This document shows positions 8,113-15,655 of a stretch of 64,000 nucleotides of DNA, piece after piece. Where the stretch lies: the NCBI RefSeq assembly GCF_047308265.1, contig NZ_JBKQWY010000002.1:124001-188000 (forward strand), given 5' to 3'. Within the stretch, counting starts at the first letter, position 1. Every line of letters starts with the position of its first letter. The position numbers and the translations under genes are program-made. This DNA is from Maricaulis sp047308265 (lineage in GTDB: Bacteria > Pseudomonadota > Alphaproteobacteria > Caulobacterales > Maricaulaceae). The notes beneath the pieces were generated by a model, which worked only from the letters and a program-made list of their open reading frames with translations, was not told the origin of the DNA and ran no database searches.

Positions 8113-9381
8113 ATGAGCGAATACCGCTACAAGATGCCCGATGTCGGTGAAGGCATTGTCGAGGCTGAGATCGTTGAATGGCATGTGAAGGTCGGGGACA
8201 CCGTCTCCGAGGACCAGCATGTGCTGGACGTGATGACCGACAAAGCCACGGTGGAGATTCCGTGTGCTGTGAACGGCACCGTCACCAAGCTGGTGGGTGA
8301 GCCGGGCGATGTGATCGCCGTGGGTACCCAGATCATGTTCATCGCGGTGGATGGCGATGTGCCAGCCGAGGATGCGTCTGCGGATGCACCGGCAGCAGGC
8401 GGCGAGGCTGAAGCCAAGCCGGATACAGCTTCTGCTGCGCCTGTCGCTCCTGTTGCACCGGTCAAGGCACCGGAAGTGGCTGTTCGGGCCGAAGGTGAGC
8501 GCCCCTTGGCCAGCCCGGCGGTGAGAAAGCGGGCGATGGATGCCGGACTGGATCTTTATACGGTTCCCGGCACGGGCCCGGCCGGTCGTGTGACGCATGA
8601 GGATCTCGATGATTTCATCGCGTCGGGTGGTCGTCTGGCCTCTCGGGCCGGTGGACATTCGTCCGCACTGCGCACTCCGCGCACCGCTGTGACTGAGGAA
8701 AAGATCATCGGCCTACGCCGACGCATTGCGGATAATATGAGTCATGCCCAGCGCACCATTCCTGATATCGCCTATGTCGAGGAGATCGACGTCACGGCGC
8801 TGGAGGAATTGCGCAAACATCTCAATGCGACCAAGCAGGATGACCAGGCCAAGCTGACCTTTATCCCGTTCCTGGTGATGGCACTGACCCGGGCCTTGCC
8901 CGAGACACCGCAGGCCAATGCCCATTTTGACGGCGAGGCCATGCTGTTGACCAAGCATGATGCCGTGCACTGTGGCATCGCTGCGGCTACACCCAATGGT
9001 CTGATGGTGCCGGTGATCAAACACGCCGAAGCCATGGACATCTGGCAGATCGCGGCCGAACTGGGGCGTCTGGGGAAGGCTGCCAAGGATGGCAAGGCGA
9101 CCAAGGATGAATTGTCCGGCTCCACCATTACCATCACTTCGCTGGGGGCGATTGGGGGTCTGGTCACAACGCCGATCCTCAATGCGCCGGAAGTCTCCAT
9201 CATCGGTGTCAACAAGATGCAGACCCTGCCGCGTTTCGACGACAATGGTCAGGTTGTGGCACGCAAGGTTCTGAACCTGTCCAGCTGTTTCGATCACCGC
9301 ATTGTCGACGGCTATGATGCAGCCATGCTGATCCAGCGCGTGAAGGCGTATCTGGAAAATCCGGCGACATTGTTCATGTAA
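8113..9381 (+). CDS. bkdB: Branched-chain 2-oxoacid dehydrogenase E2 (dihydrolipoyl acyltransferase)
   Basis: E2 is the core of the complex and moves the acyl group from lipoamide to CoA. A single lipoyl domain spans about residues 3-78 with the lipoylated Lys44 in MTDKATV. An Ala/Pro-rich linker follows (about 85-125), then the E1/E3-binding domain at about 134-171 and the catalytic domain from about 195. The active-site motif is FDHRIVDGYD with His395 and Asp399. The 422-residue length suits the family. A terminator lies 30 bases past the stop codon, so E3 is not in the same uninterrupted transcript. Confidence 0.95.
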   Translation: MSEYRYKMPDVGEGIVEAEIVEWHVKVGDTVSEDQHVLDVMTDKATVEIPCAVNGTVTKLVGEPGDVIAVGTQIMFIAVDGDVPAEDASADAPAAGGEAEAKPDTASAAPVAPVAPVKAPEVAVRAEGERPLASPAVRKRAMDAGLDLYTVPGTGPAGRVTHEDLDDFIASGGRLASRAGGHSSALRTPRTAVTEEKIIGLRRRIADNMSHAQRTIPDIAYVEEIDVTALEELRKHLNATKQDDQAKLTFIPFLVMALTRALPETPQANAHFDGEAMLLTKHDAVHCGIAAATPNGLMVPVIKHAEAMDIWQIAAELGRLGKAAKDGKATKDELSGSTITITSLGAIGGLVTTPILNAPEVSIIGVNKMQTLPRFDDNGQVVARKVLNLSSCFDHRIVDGYDAAMLIQRVKAYLENPATLFM

Positions 9382-9411
9382 GTTGCTGATACGTCGGGAC
9401 AGACATCAAGG

Positions 9412-9440
9412 CGCCGCCCTCCTTGAGGGCGGCGTTTTCT
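9412..9440 (+). terminator. Rho-independent terminator after bkdB
   Basis: CGCCGCCCT at 9412-9420 pairs perfectly with AGGGCGGCG at 9426-9434 around a five-base loop. TTTTCTTTT follows on the plus strand. Confidence 0.9.
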
Positions 9441-9484
9441 TTTGCGGATGGAGGATTGCCGCACCCGCTCGATGCCATCGCGAC

Positions 9485-9515
9485 GGACAAAAAAGGCGGC
9501 CCTGGAGCCGCCTTT
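9485..9515 (-). terminator. Rho-independent terminator after the aldehyde dehydrogenase gene
   Basis: AAAGGCGGC at 9492-9500 pairs with GCCGCCTTT at 9507-9515. Read on the minus strand the hairpin ends in a run of T, so it stops leftward transcripts from the aldehyde dehydrogenase gene. It faces the plus-strand terminator about 50 bases away. Confidence 0.88.
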
Positions 9516-9537
9516 CTCTACGTCACGGGTGTGCTGT

Positions 9538-11076
9538 TTACTCGGCCGGTTCCAGGTCCAGTTTCTCGGCAACAGTCAGGTCGCGCGGGAGAATGGCTTC
9601 GGGCAGGTTCTGATAACAGACCGGGCGCAGGAAGCGGCGGATCGACATGGTGCCCACGGAGGTGGCGCCGAAATTGGTCGAGGCCGGGTAAGGGCCGCCA
9701 TGAACCATGGTCTGGGAGACTTCGACACCCGTCGGGAAACCATTGGCCAGGATGCGTCCGGCCTTGCGTTCCAGAACCGGCAGAAGCTGACCGGCCAGAT
9801 CGGTATCGCCTTCGTCCATGTGAAGCGTGGCCGTCAGCTGACCGGACAGCGATTTGGCGATCGCAATCATCTCGGCTTCGTCTTTCACGGTCACGACCAT
9901 GCCCAGCGGTCCGAAGACTTCTTCGCCAAGCACTTCATTGGCCAGCCAGTCCTGGCCGGAAACCACGAAGAGGTAAGGCGTGGCGTTACGCAGATCGCAA
10001 GTGGTGGTCAGGACTTCTTGTACACCGGCTGTTTCGCGGATGACGTCGCGGCCCTTTTTGTAGGCTGCGGCAATGCCATCGGTCAGCATGACCTGGGCAC
10101 CAACCTCCTTGAGGCCGGCCACAGCGGCATTGATGAAGGCTGTGGCGTCGTCGCCCTCGATCACCACCGCGATGCCTGGGTTGGTGCAAAACTGGCCGGC
10201 GCCCATGGTGAGCGAACCGGACCAGCCTGTCCCGATGGCTTCGCCACGGGCCGTGACGGCGTTGGGCAGCAGGAACATCGGATTGACCGAACCCAGCTCA
10301 CCGAAGAACGGAATCGGTTCCGGACGGGCGGCGCACAGGTCAAACAGAGCGCGACCGCCGGCCAGGGAGCCGGTGAAGCCGACAGCCTTGATCAGCGGAT
10401 GCTGGACCACGGCAGCGCCGACCGAACGATCACCGCCCTGGATCTGGCTGAACACACCCGGATGAACACCGCATTTCACGATGGCGGCATGAATGGCCTG
10501 CGCGACTACGTCAGCCGTTCCGGGGTGCGCGGAGTGACCTTTCACAACAACCGGGCAACCCGCAGCCAGGGCGGCAGCGGTATCGCCACCGGCGGTGGAA
10601 AAAGCGAGCGGGAAGTTGGATGCTCCAAACACGCCGACCGGTCCGATCGGGCGCTGGACGAGCTTCAGGTCCGGGCGCGGCAACGGCTGGCGCTCCGGCA
10701 GGGCCTCGTCATGGCGGCGGTCGAGATAGTCACCATTCAGAATGGTTTGAGCGAACAGGCGCAGCTGGCCAACAGTCCGGCCGCGTTCACCGATCAGGCG
10801 GGCTTCCGGCAAACCGGTTTCCTGGCTGCCAATCTCGGTGATGTCGTCACCGCGTGCATCAATCTCGTCGGCGATGGTGTTCAGGAATGCGGCGCGATCT
10901 TCGCGGGAGGAATACCCGTAGGACCAGAAGGCATCTTCTGCGGCACGACAGGCTTCGTCGACCAGTTCGGGCGAGCCAGCGGCAAATTCGCGGGCCGGTC
11001 CATGCGCGGGTTCACTGGAAAAGATAGCGCTACCATTTTTCCATTCGCCTGCAATGAGATGTTTTCCTGTGATCAT
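9538..11076 (-). CDS. NADP-type aldehyde dehydrogenase (2,5-dioxovalerate / fatty aldehyde dehydrogenase family)
   Basis: The protein oxidises an aldehyde to the acid with NAD(P)+. From the ATG at 11076, preceded by GGAAGAGG, it has 512 residues. It carries the Glu260 base in FFGELG and the nucleophile Cys297 in GAGQFCTNPG. The nucleotide-binding region includes FGASNFPLAFSTAGGDTAAAL, typical of the alpha-ketoglutaric semialdehyde dehydrogenase branch. The exact substrate is uncertain. The gene sits antisense to its surroundings between bkdB and the E3 gene, bounded on the left by its own terminator. An aldehyde formed in amino acid or sugar acid breakdown is possible. Confidence 0.9.
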   Translation of the reverse strand: MITGKHLIAGEWKNGSAIFSSEPAHGPAREFAAGSPELVDEACRAAEDAFWSYGYSSREDRAAFLNTIADEIDARGDDITEIGSQETGLPEARLIGERGRTVGQLRLFAQTILNGDYLDRRHDEALPERQPLPRPDLKLVQRPIGPVGVFGASNFPLAFSTAGGDTAAALAAGCPVVVKGHSAHPGTADVVAQAIHAAIVKCGVHPGVFSQIQGGDRSVGAAVVQHPLIKAVGFTGSLAGGRALFDLCAARPEPIPFFGELGSVNPMFLLPNAVTARGEAIGTGWSGSLTMGAGQFCTNPGIAVVIEGDDATAFINAAVAGLKEVGAQVMLTDGIAAAYKKGRDVIRETAGVQEVLTTTCDLRNATPYLFVVSGQDWLANEVLGEEVFGPLGMVVTVKDEAEMIAIAKSLSGQLTATLHMDEGDTDLAGQLLPVLERKAGRILANGFPTGVEVSQTMVHGGPYPASTNFGATSVGTMSIRRFLRPVCYQNLPEAILPRDLTVAEKLDLEPAE

Positions 11077-11370
11077 GATCGCCTCTTCCGGGAACAAGCC
11101 CTGCGTGTCCTGACCATCAGGACCGGGGCCAAACAATGCCTGTGGCGGCAGGGCTCGCGCGTTCTGCCTATGCCTCATCTAATAGGCCCTCCCGGAGGAC
11201 GCAAGTCAAATTGGATACAATCCTGCCCGGTCTTCATGCAAGCGTGTTTGAATGACGGGCAAGCTGGCCCCGGGAAGTGAGGGTCGGGGCTTTCCATTAA
11301 TCGCGGCAGAGGCTAAAGCCTGTGCCGAAACCCATCGGTTTATCGCACTCATCTTCCAAGGAGTTCCGTG

Positions 11371-12801
11371 ATGTCGACACGTTCCTGCCAAGTCCTAATC
11401 ATTGGCGGTGGCCCGGGAGGCTATCCGGCTGCTATTCGGGCCGGCCAGCTCGGACTGGACACGATCATTGTCGACAAGCATGGCCTGGGCGGCACATGTC
11501 TCAATCGCGGATGCATCCCGTCCAAGGCGATGATCCACGCGGCGACCAAGTATGAGGACATGGCCCGTCATGCCTCCGAGGATGCGTTGGGTATCTCCCT
11601 GGCTGAGGCGCCCAAGCTGGACATGGGCAAACTGGTCTCATGGAAGGATGGCATTGTTTCCAAACTGACCTCGGGGGTCGGCCAGCTGATCAAGGCGGCT
11701 GGTGTTGAGCATATCAATGGCTGGGCCCGTTTCACGGATGCCAAGACCTGTGTGGTCGATACGCCGGACGGTGAGGTGGAAATCACCGCGGAACACGTCA
11801 TTTTGGCCACCGGCTCGGTTGAGGTCGAGCTGCCCTTCCTGCCTTTCGGCGATCACGTTATTGGCTCGACCGATGCGCTGGACCTGTCGGAACGTCCCGA
11901 AACGCTGGTCGTCGTGGGCGCAGGCTATATCGGTCTGGAACTGGGCATTGCCTTCCGCAAACTGGGCACCCAGGTGACCTTCATCGAGGCCTCGGACGGT
12001 ATTCTTCCGCTCTACGACAAGGAGATGACCCGCCCGATCACCATGTGGTTGAAGAAGCACAAGGTGGATGTGAACCTGTCGTGCAAGGCCCAGGGTGTGC
12101 GTATGTCCGACGGACAGGCTATTCTCGACTATGTCGATGCCAAGGGCGAGGCGCAGTCCATTACGGCCGACAAAATCCTCGTCGCGGTGGGACGCAAGGC
12201 CTGTCTGGACGGCTGGGGTCTGGAAACCATGGGGCTCGATCTGGTCGATGGTCGTTTCATCAAGGTCGATGATCAATGCCGGACCGGCATGCGCAATGTC
12301 TGGGCCATTGGTGACGTCGTCGGTGAACCGCTCCTGGCGCATAAAGCGACCGCCCAGGGTGAAATGGTTGCTGAACTGATTGCCGGTCACCGTCGTGTAT
12401 TTGATCCGGTTTCCATTGCCGCGGTGTGTTTCACCGAGCCGGAGATTGTGGGTGTCGGCCTGACGCCGGACGAGGCCAAGGCCCGCGGTGAGAGCGTGAT
12501 CACCGGCAAATTCCCGTTGGCGGCGTCCGGACGCTACCTGTCCATGGAGGCCGGAACGGATGGCGGATTTGTTCGCGTCACTGCACGCGAGAGCGATCAC
12601 GTGATTCTCGGCATTCACGCTGTCGGCACGCATGTCTCCGAGCTGTCGGGTGAGTTTGCGCTCGCGATTGAAATGGGGGCACGGCTTGAGGATATTGCGG
12701 GCACGATCCATGTTCATCCGACCCTGACGGAAGGTTTCCTGGAATCGGCCTTGACGGCGCTGGGGCACCCCATCCACATCTCCGCCCCGAAGAAAAAATA
12801 A
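11371..12801 (+). CDS. lpdA: Dihydrolipoyl dehydrogenase (E3)
   Basis: E3 reoxidises dihydrolipoamide with NAD+, using FAD. The FAD-binding GGGPGGYPAA lies at residues 12-21. The redox disulfide is Cys43 and Cys48 in GGTCLNRGCIPSK. An NAD-binding fold has VVGAGYIGLELG, and the dimer-interface base motif HVHPTLTE is near the C-terminus. A GTG at 11368 precedes the ATG at 11371; AAGGAG is eight bases before the ATG, which I therefore prefer (476 residues). Although separated from bkdB by the aldehyde dehydrogenase gene, it most likely serves the Bkd complex. Other 2-oxoacid dehydrogenases may share it. Confidence 0.95.
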   Translation: MSTRSCQVLIIGGGPGGYPAAIRAGQLGLDTIIVDKHGLGGTCLNRGCIPSKAMIHAATKYEDMARHASEDALGISLAEAPKLDMGKLVSWKDGIVSKLTSGVGQLIKAAGVEHINGWARFTDAKTCVVDTPDGEVEITAEHVILATGSVEVELPFLPFGDHVIGSTDALDLSERPETLVVVGAGYIGLELGIAFRKLGTQVTFIEASDGILPLYDKEMTRPITMWLKKHKVDVNLSCKAQGVRMSDGQAILDYVDAKGEAQSITADKILVAVGRKACLDGWGLETMGLDLVDGRFIKVDDQCRTGMRNVWAIGDVVGEPLLAHKATAQGEMVAELIAGHRRVFDPVSIAAVCFTEPEIVGVGLTPDEAKARGESVITGKFPLAASGRYLSMEAGTDGGFVRVTARESDHVILGIHAVGTHVSELSGEFALAIEMGARLEDIAGTIHVHPTLTEGFLESALTALGHPIHISAPKKK

Positions 12802-12825
12802 CTCCCGGACATTGAAGGGCGCGTC

Positions 12826-13227
12826 ATGAGCGAGTTTTACAAGCCAGGCAGCGAGGCGGAGCAGATTGTGTGTGCAATCTCGGGCACGTTCCTGTTGGTC
12901 ACAATTTCTGATGGTCGGTTTGAAAAATCGGAAGAGATCCGATTGCGTCGCGGTCTGATCGATACGGCTAAGTTTACCGGCCTGTCAGCGACCGAAATGG
13001 ACACGATCGCCCTGTCTGCCCAGGCGGCTTTCGAGGCCGATTATGACAAGGCGTCCGCCCATACGCTCAAACAGGTGGCCGCGCTCAAGGCGCATGCCCT
13101 GGCCAGACGCGCGATCACCGATACTGCGCGCCGGGCCGTGGTGACAGACAAGACCGTCACGCCTCAGGAAGAGAATGCCCTCAATGTTCTGGCGCACGCG
13201 CTGGGCCTGAAAGAGGGCGAGCTCTAG
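12826..13227 (+). CDS. TerB-like (tellurite resistance family) protein
   Basis: The 133-residue, all-helical protein resembles the TerB/DjlA N-terminal fold. It shows two related halves, with an acidic-rich turn near ISDGRFEKSEE (about residues 28-38) and a second near DKTVTPQEENAL (about 108-119), where metal binding occurs in TerB. It starts 24 bases after the lpdA stop and may share its transcript. No other ter gene is nearby, so tellurite resistance should not be assumed; a general stress or metal-linked role is only a guess. Confidence 0.65.
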   Translation: MSEFYKPGSEAEQIVCAISGTFLLVTISDGRFEKSEEIRLRRGLIDTAKFTGLSATEMDTIALSAQAAFEADYDKASAHTLKQVAALKAHALARRAITDTARRAVVTDKTVTPQEENALNVLAHALGLKEGEL

Positions 13228-13365
13228 ACGGAGCACCTGCCGAACCGGTCATGGCTTTGTGACGACCGGGTCGTTTGAATCTGTTGGACTCCCTTTTGCC
13301 TGCCCTTTACGGTTGTGTCCGTGTCGGGCGTGGGGGACCGGCAGGCTAGGCGTGGGGGTAGGCCG

Positions 13366-14106
13366 GTGAAGATTTTTCCAATCTCGTTCACGATGTTGCT
13401 GAACTCGTTCTGGGTCATTCTGGGCGGCGTTGTGGTGGTATTCCTGTTCATCGCGCTGGGCAGCGGTGATCCGGGGCAGGTGATGACGGAAGTCGCTATC
13501 CTGCTGGCGGAGATCTATCTGATCTTCGTGCTGGCCGCCTTTTATCTGCGCATTCGCCGACGTCGCGAGGCCGCGCGAATGGAAGATTTCCTCAAACAGG
13601 AATTCGCACAGAATGCGACTCGCTTGTTTCACATCATCCGTGTCGATCCGGCAAACCGGGACCAGGCGGTCGAGAGCGGTCGTCTGGTGGTGTTTGCCCA
13701 TCTCATGCAATCCGATTTGCAGGTGTTGATCGATGCGCTCATGCGGACCTCAGATGATGTGCGGCGTGAATCACCCATCCTCGATGTCTCCTCAAGCGGC
13801 GATACCCCGGTGACCCTGGTGCGCAAGCTGGAGGAAACCAAGCAGGATGCCGCTCTCCTGGGCATCAAGGTGCAGGAAACCCAGCGCATCATGGCCTCTT
13901 TCAAAAAATCGGCGGAGAGTGATTTTCGTACCCGGTTCAATGACCGCTATATTCTGGGCGCCTATGATGATTGCGTGCGCGGCATGGCCGATGTGGCGCG
14001 ACTTCTGGGTGAAACGGCTCTGGCTGATTATTTTGATGGCCTGGGTGATCGTCCAATTGAGTATGATGACTATGAGCTTTTTGCTGCGACGGACACGTTT
14101 GGCTAG
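13366..14106 (+). CDS. Uncharacterised membrane protein with long cytoplasmic domain
   Basis: Two hydrophobic helices occupy about residues 8-30 and 40-60 of the 246-residue product. They are followed by a basic RRRRE cluster and a mainly helical soluble domain. GTG 13366, preceded by GGGGGTAGG, is the favoured start; an upstream GTG at 13315 would add 17 polar residues. I recognise no family and no catalytic motif. The domain contains KLEETKQDAALLGIKVQETQR, which could form a coiled coil. The neighbours, a TerB-like protein and a thioesterase, do not fix its role. Confidence 0.6.
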   Translation: MKIFPISFTMLLNSFWVILGGVVVVFLFIALGSGDPGQVMTEVAILLAEIYLIFVLAAFYLRIRRRREAARMEDFLKQEFAQNATRLFHIIRVDPANRDQAVESGRLVVFAHLMQSDLQVLIDALMRTSDDVRRESPILDVSSSGDTPVTLVRKLEETKQDAALLGIKVQETQRIMASFKKSAESDFRTRFNDRYILGAYDDCVRGMADVARLLGETALADYFDGLGDRPIEYDDYELFAATDTFG

Positions 14107-14150
14107 CGGGTCTCATCTGGAATACTGCTGCTTCGATATGAGGAGCAGAC

Positions 14151-14639
14151 ATGGCCGACACATTATTCGGACTCACAGGCATTATTGATCCGGGCACACT
14201 GGCCCCCGGCGAGGGGCGGGGTTGTATCTCGTTCGAGACCGCGTTGATGCGCGAGATCGAGCCGCAAGCCGAGGATTTCGACGCGCTGGGCCATGTCAAT
14301 AATGTCGTCTATCTCAAATGGGTTCAGGAAATGGCCGTGACTCACTGGCACCTGATCTCCCCGGCTGACCGGGTGAACAGCGAGGTCTGGATCGCGCTCA
14401 AACATACGATCGAGTATCGCGATCCAATCGAGCCGGGTCAGACCGCCGAGATCCGGACCTGGCTGGGCCAGTATCGAGGGCCGCGTTTCGAGCGCCATGT
14501 CGATATTCGCAAGCCTGGCGCCAAGCGGTTTTCTGCTCGTGCGCTGACAGAGTGGTGCCGACTGGATCGCACCACGCGCAAGCCCTTGCGCATTGACGCG
14601 CAAACTCTCGACGTGTTCGGGCTGACGGATCTGGTCTAG
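14151..14639 (+). CDS. Hotdog-fold acyl-CoA thioesterase (4HBT family)
   Basis: The 162-residue protein has a 4-hydroxybenzoyl-CoA thioesterase-like hotdog domain. The active-site segment is DFDALGHVNNVVYLKW at about residues 43-58, followed by the long hotdog helix and later RDPIEPGQTAEIRTWL. Such enzymes hydrolyse acyl-CoA or acyl-ACP thioesters. About 20 extra residues precede the domain. A good AGGAG site lies before the ATG. The TAG stop overlaps the stop of the convergent MarR gene in CTAG at 14636-14639. The substrate is unknown. Confidence 0.85.
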   Translation: MADTLFGLTGIIDPGTLAPGEGRGCISFETALMREIEPQAEDFDALGHVNNVVYLKWVQEMAVTHWHLISPADRVNSEVWIALKHTIEYRDPIEPGQTAEIRTWLGQYRGPRFERHVDIRKPGAKRFSARALTEWCRLDRTTRKPLRIDAQTLDVFGLTDLV

Positions 14640-15088
14640 TTCGGGCTCTGGCGGGCCGCAGTCAGTGTGGTGCTCAGGCGATCGATCTGGGATTTGAGCG
14701 CACGCAGCGCTGTTTCGTCCATATCGGTGGCCTCAAAGGCGCAGGCCAGCATGTCATTGGCCCGGGTCTGCAGCGCACGCCCGGCATCGGTCAGCCGGAT
14801 ACGCACTTGACGTTCATCGTCCTGATCGCGCACCCGCTGGACATGGCCCTGTGCCTCAAGGCGTTTGAGCAGAGGGGTGAGCGTGTTGGATTCAAGTCCC
14901 AGACGGCGCCCCAGCCCGCTGACCGGCAAGTCATCGCCTTCCCACAGGGCCATCATGGCCAGGTATTGCGGATAGGTCAGGCCCAGCTCGTCCATCATCG
15001 GTTTGTAAAAACGATTGAAGGCGTTGTGGGCCGAATAAATGGCAAAACACAGCATGTCATCGAGCGTGGGATTGAATTCGGCCGTCAT
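14636..15088 (-). CDS. ohrR: MarR-family organic peroxide sensor OhrR
   Basis: This is a winged-helix repressor of 150 residues. The reactive Cys14 in DMLCFAIYSA and the tyrosines near YKPMMDELGLTYPQYLAM match the peroxide-sensing pocket of OhrR. A second cysteine, Cys116, is placed as in two-cysteine OhrR proteins that form an intersubunit disulfide on oxidation. It is divergently transcribed from ohr. A promoter with a 17-base spacer at 15121-15149 contains an operator-like box, so autoregulation is likely. Confidence 0.9.
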   Translation of the reverse strand: MTAEFNPTLDDMLCFAIYSAHNAFNRFYKPMMDELGLTYPQYLAMMALWEGDDLPVSGLGRRLGLESNTLTPLLKRLEAQGHVQRVRDQDDERQVRIRLTDAGRALQTRANDMLACAFEATDMDETALRALKSQIDRLSTTLTAARQSPN

Positions 15089-15120
15089 GGTGTGTCTCGC
15101 GCGGATGGGTCAGGACTGTG

Positions 15121-15149
15121 TAAATAAGTCGCGCGCGATTTGTTCGCAA
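15121..15149 (-). promoter_or_regulatory. Probable ohrR promoter
   Basis: Read on the minus strand, TTGCGA (15149-15144) is followed by a 17-base spacer and TATTTA (15126-15121). The start codon lies 32 bases downstream of the -10. The 12-base operator-like box lies inside the spacer. Confidence 0.6.
15128..15139. promoter_or_regulatory. Operator-like box 1 (ohrR side)
   Basis: The near-palindrome GTCGCGCGCGAT lies between the -35 and -10 of the ohrR promoter. It matches box 2 on the ohr side at 10 of 12 positions. Confidence 0.5.
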
Positions 15150-15153
15150 GCGC

Positions 15154-15181
15154 TTGAACTGGAGGGAGGGGATGCTAGATA
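15154..15181 (+). promoter_or_regulatory. Probable ohr promoter
   Basis: TTGAAC (15154-15159), a 16-base spacer and TAGATA (15176-15181) lie about 45 bases before the ohr start. Boxes 2 and 3 begin directly after the -10, where a bound repressor would block RNA polymerase. Confidence 0.5.
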
Positions 15182-15182
15182 T

Positions 15183-15194
15183 ATCGTGCGCGAT
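15183..15194. promoter_or_regulatory. Operator-like box 2 (ohr side)
   Basis: The near-palindrome ATCGTGCGCGAT overlaps the expected transcription start of ohr. It resembles box 1 and box 3. Confidence 0.5.
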
Positions 15195-15197
15195 TAA

Positions 15198-15209
15198 AGC
15201 GCGTGCGAT
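15198..15209. promoter_or_regulatory. Operator-like box 3 (ohr side)
   Basis: AGCGCGTGCGAT matches box 2 at 9 of 12 positions and follows it after three bases, just upstream of the ohr ribosome binding site. Confidence 0.4.
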
Positions 15210-15226
15210 ATGAAAAGGAAAACATC

Positions 15227-15652
15227 ATGACGGTATCCGTTCTTTACACCACCACAGGAAGCGCGACCGGCGGGCGCGAGGGTGTTGCCGTGACCAATGA
15301 CGGCGCGCTGACACTGGAATTGTCGACACCGAAAGCGCTCGGTGGCGCGGGCGGAGAGGGCACCAATCCGGAACAATTGTTCGCCGCAGGTTATTCGGCC
15401 TGTTTCATCGGCGCGATGAAAGCCGTGTCGGGTTCAGTGGGTGTGGCCGTGCCGGCCGATGCGCGTGTTGAGGCCACTGTGGGGATTGGTCCGCGGGCCG
15501 AGGGCGGATTTGGTCTGACTATCGCTCTGGCTGTCGATCTGCCGGGCATCGATAAAGGCCAGGCCCAGGCGCTTGTCGAAGCGGCGCATCAAGTGTGTCC
15601 CTACTCTAACGCGACGCGCAATAATATCGATGTTGAGCTGAGCCTGGTCTGA
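15227..15652 (+). CDS. ohr: Organic hydroperoxide resistance protein Ohr
   Basis: Ohr is a thiol peroxidase that reduces organic hydroperoxides using lipoylated protein as electron source. The 141-residue length is typical. The peroxidatic Cys59 lies in GYSACFIGAM and the resolving Cys124 in HQVCPYSNATR. The ATG at 15227 follows AAAAGGAAAA; an in-frame ATG eight codons upstream lies inside the operator region and is unlikely. Divergent ohrR and the shared boxes indicate induction by organic peroxides. The lipoyl dependence gives a possible biochemical link to LpdA and the lipoylated E2 encoded nearby. Confidence 0.96.
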   Translation: MTVSVLYTTTGSATGGREGVAVTNDGALTLELSTPKALGGAGGEGTNPEQLFAAGYSACFIGAMKAVSGSVGVAVPADARVEATVGIGPRAEGGFGLTIALAVDLPGIDKGQAQALVEAAHQVCPYSNATRNNIDVELSLV

Positions 15653-15655
15653 TCT

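Noticed and set aside
9442..11280. Long plus-strand open frame of about 610 codons
   Set aside because: It is the antisense of the aldehyde dehydrogenase gene, which has clear catalytic motifs and a ribosome site. The antisense product shows no recognisable domain.
12826..13227. Tellurite resistance operon
   Set aside because: Only one TerB-like gene is present, with no terC, terD, terE or terZ nearby.
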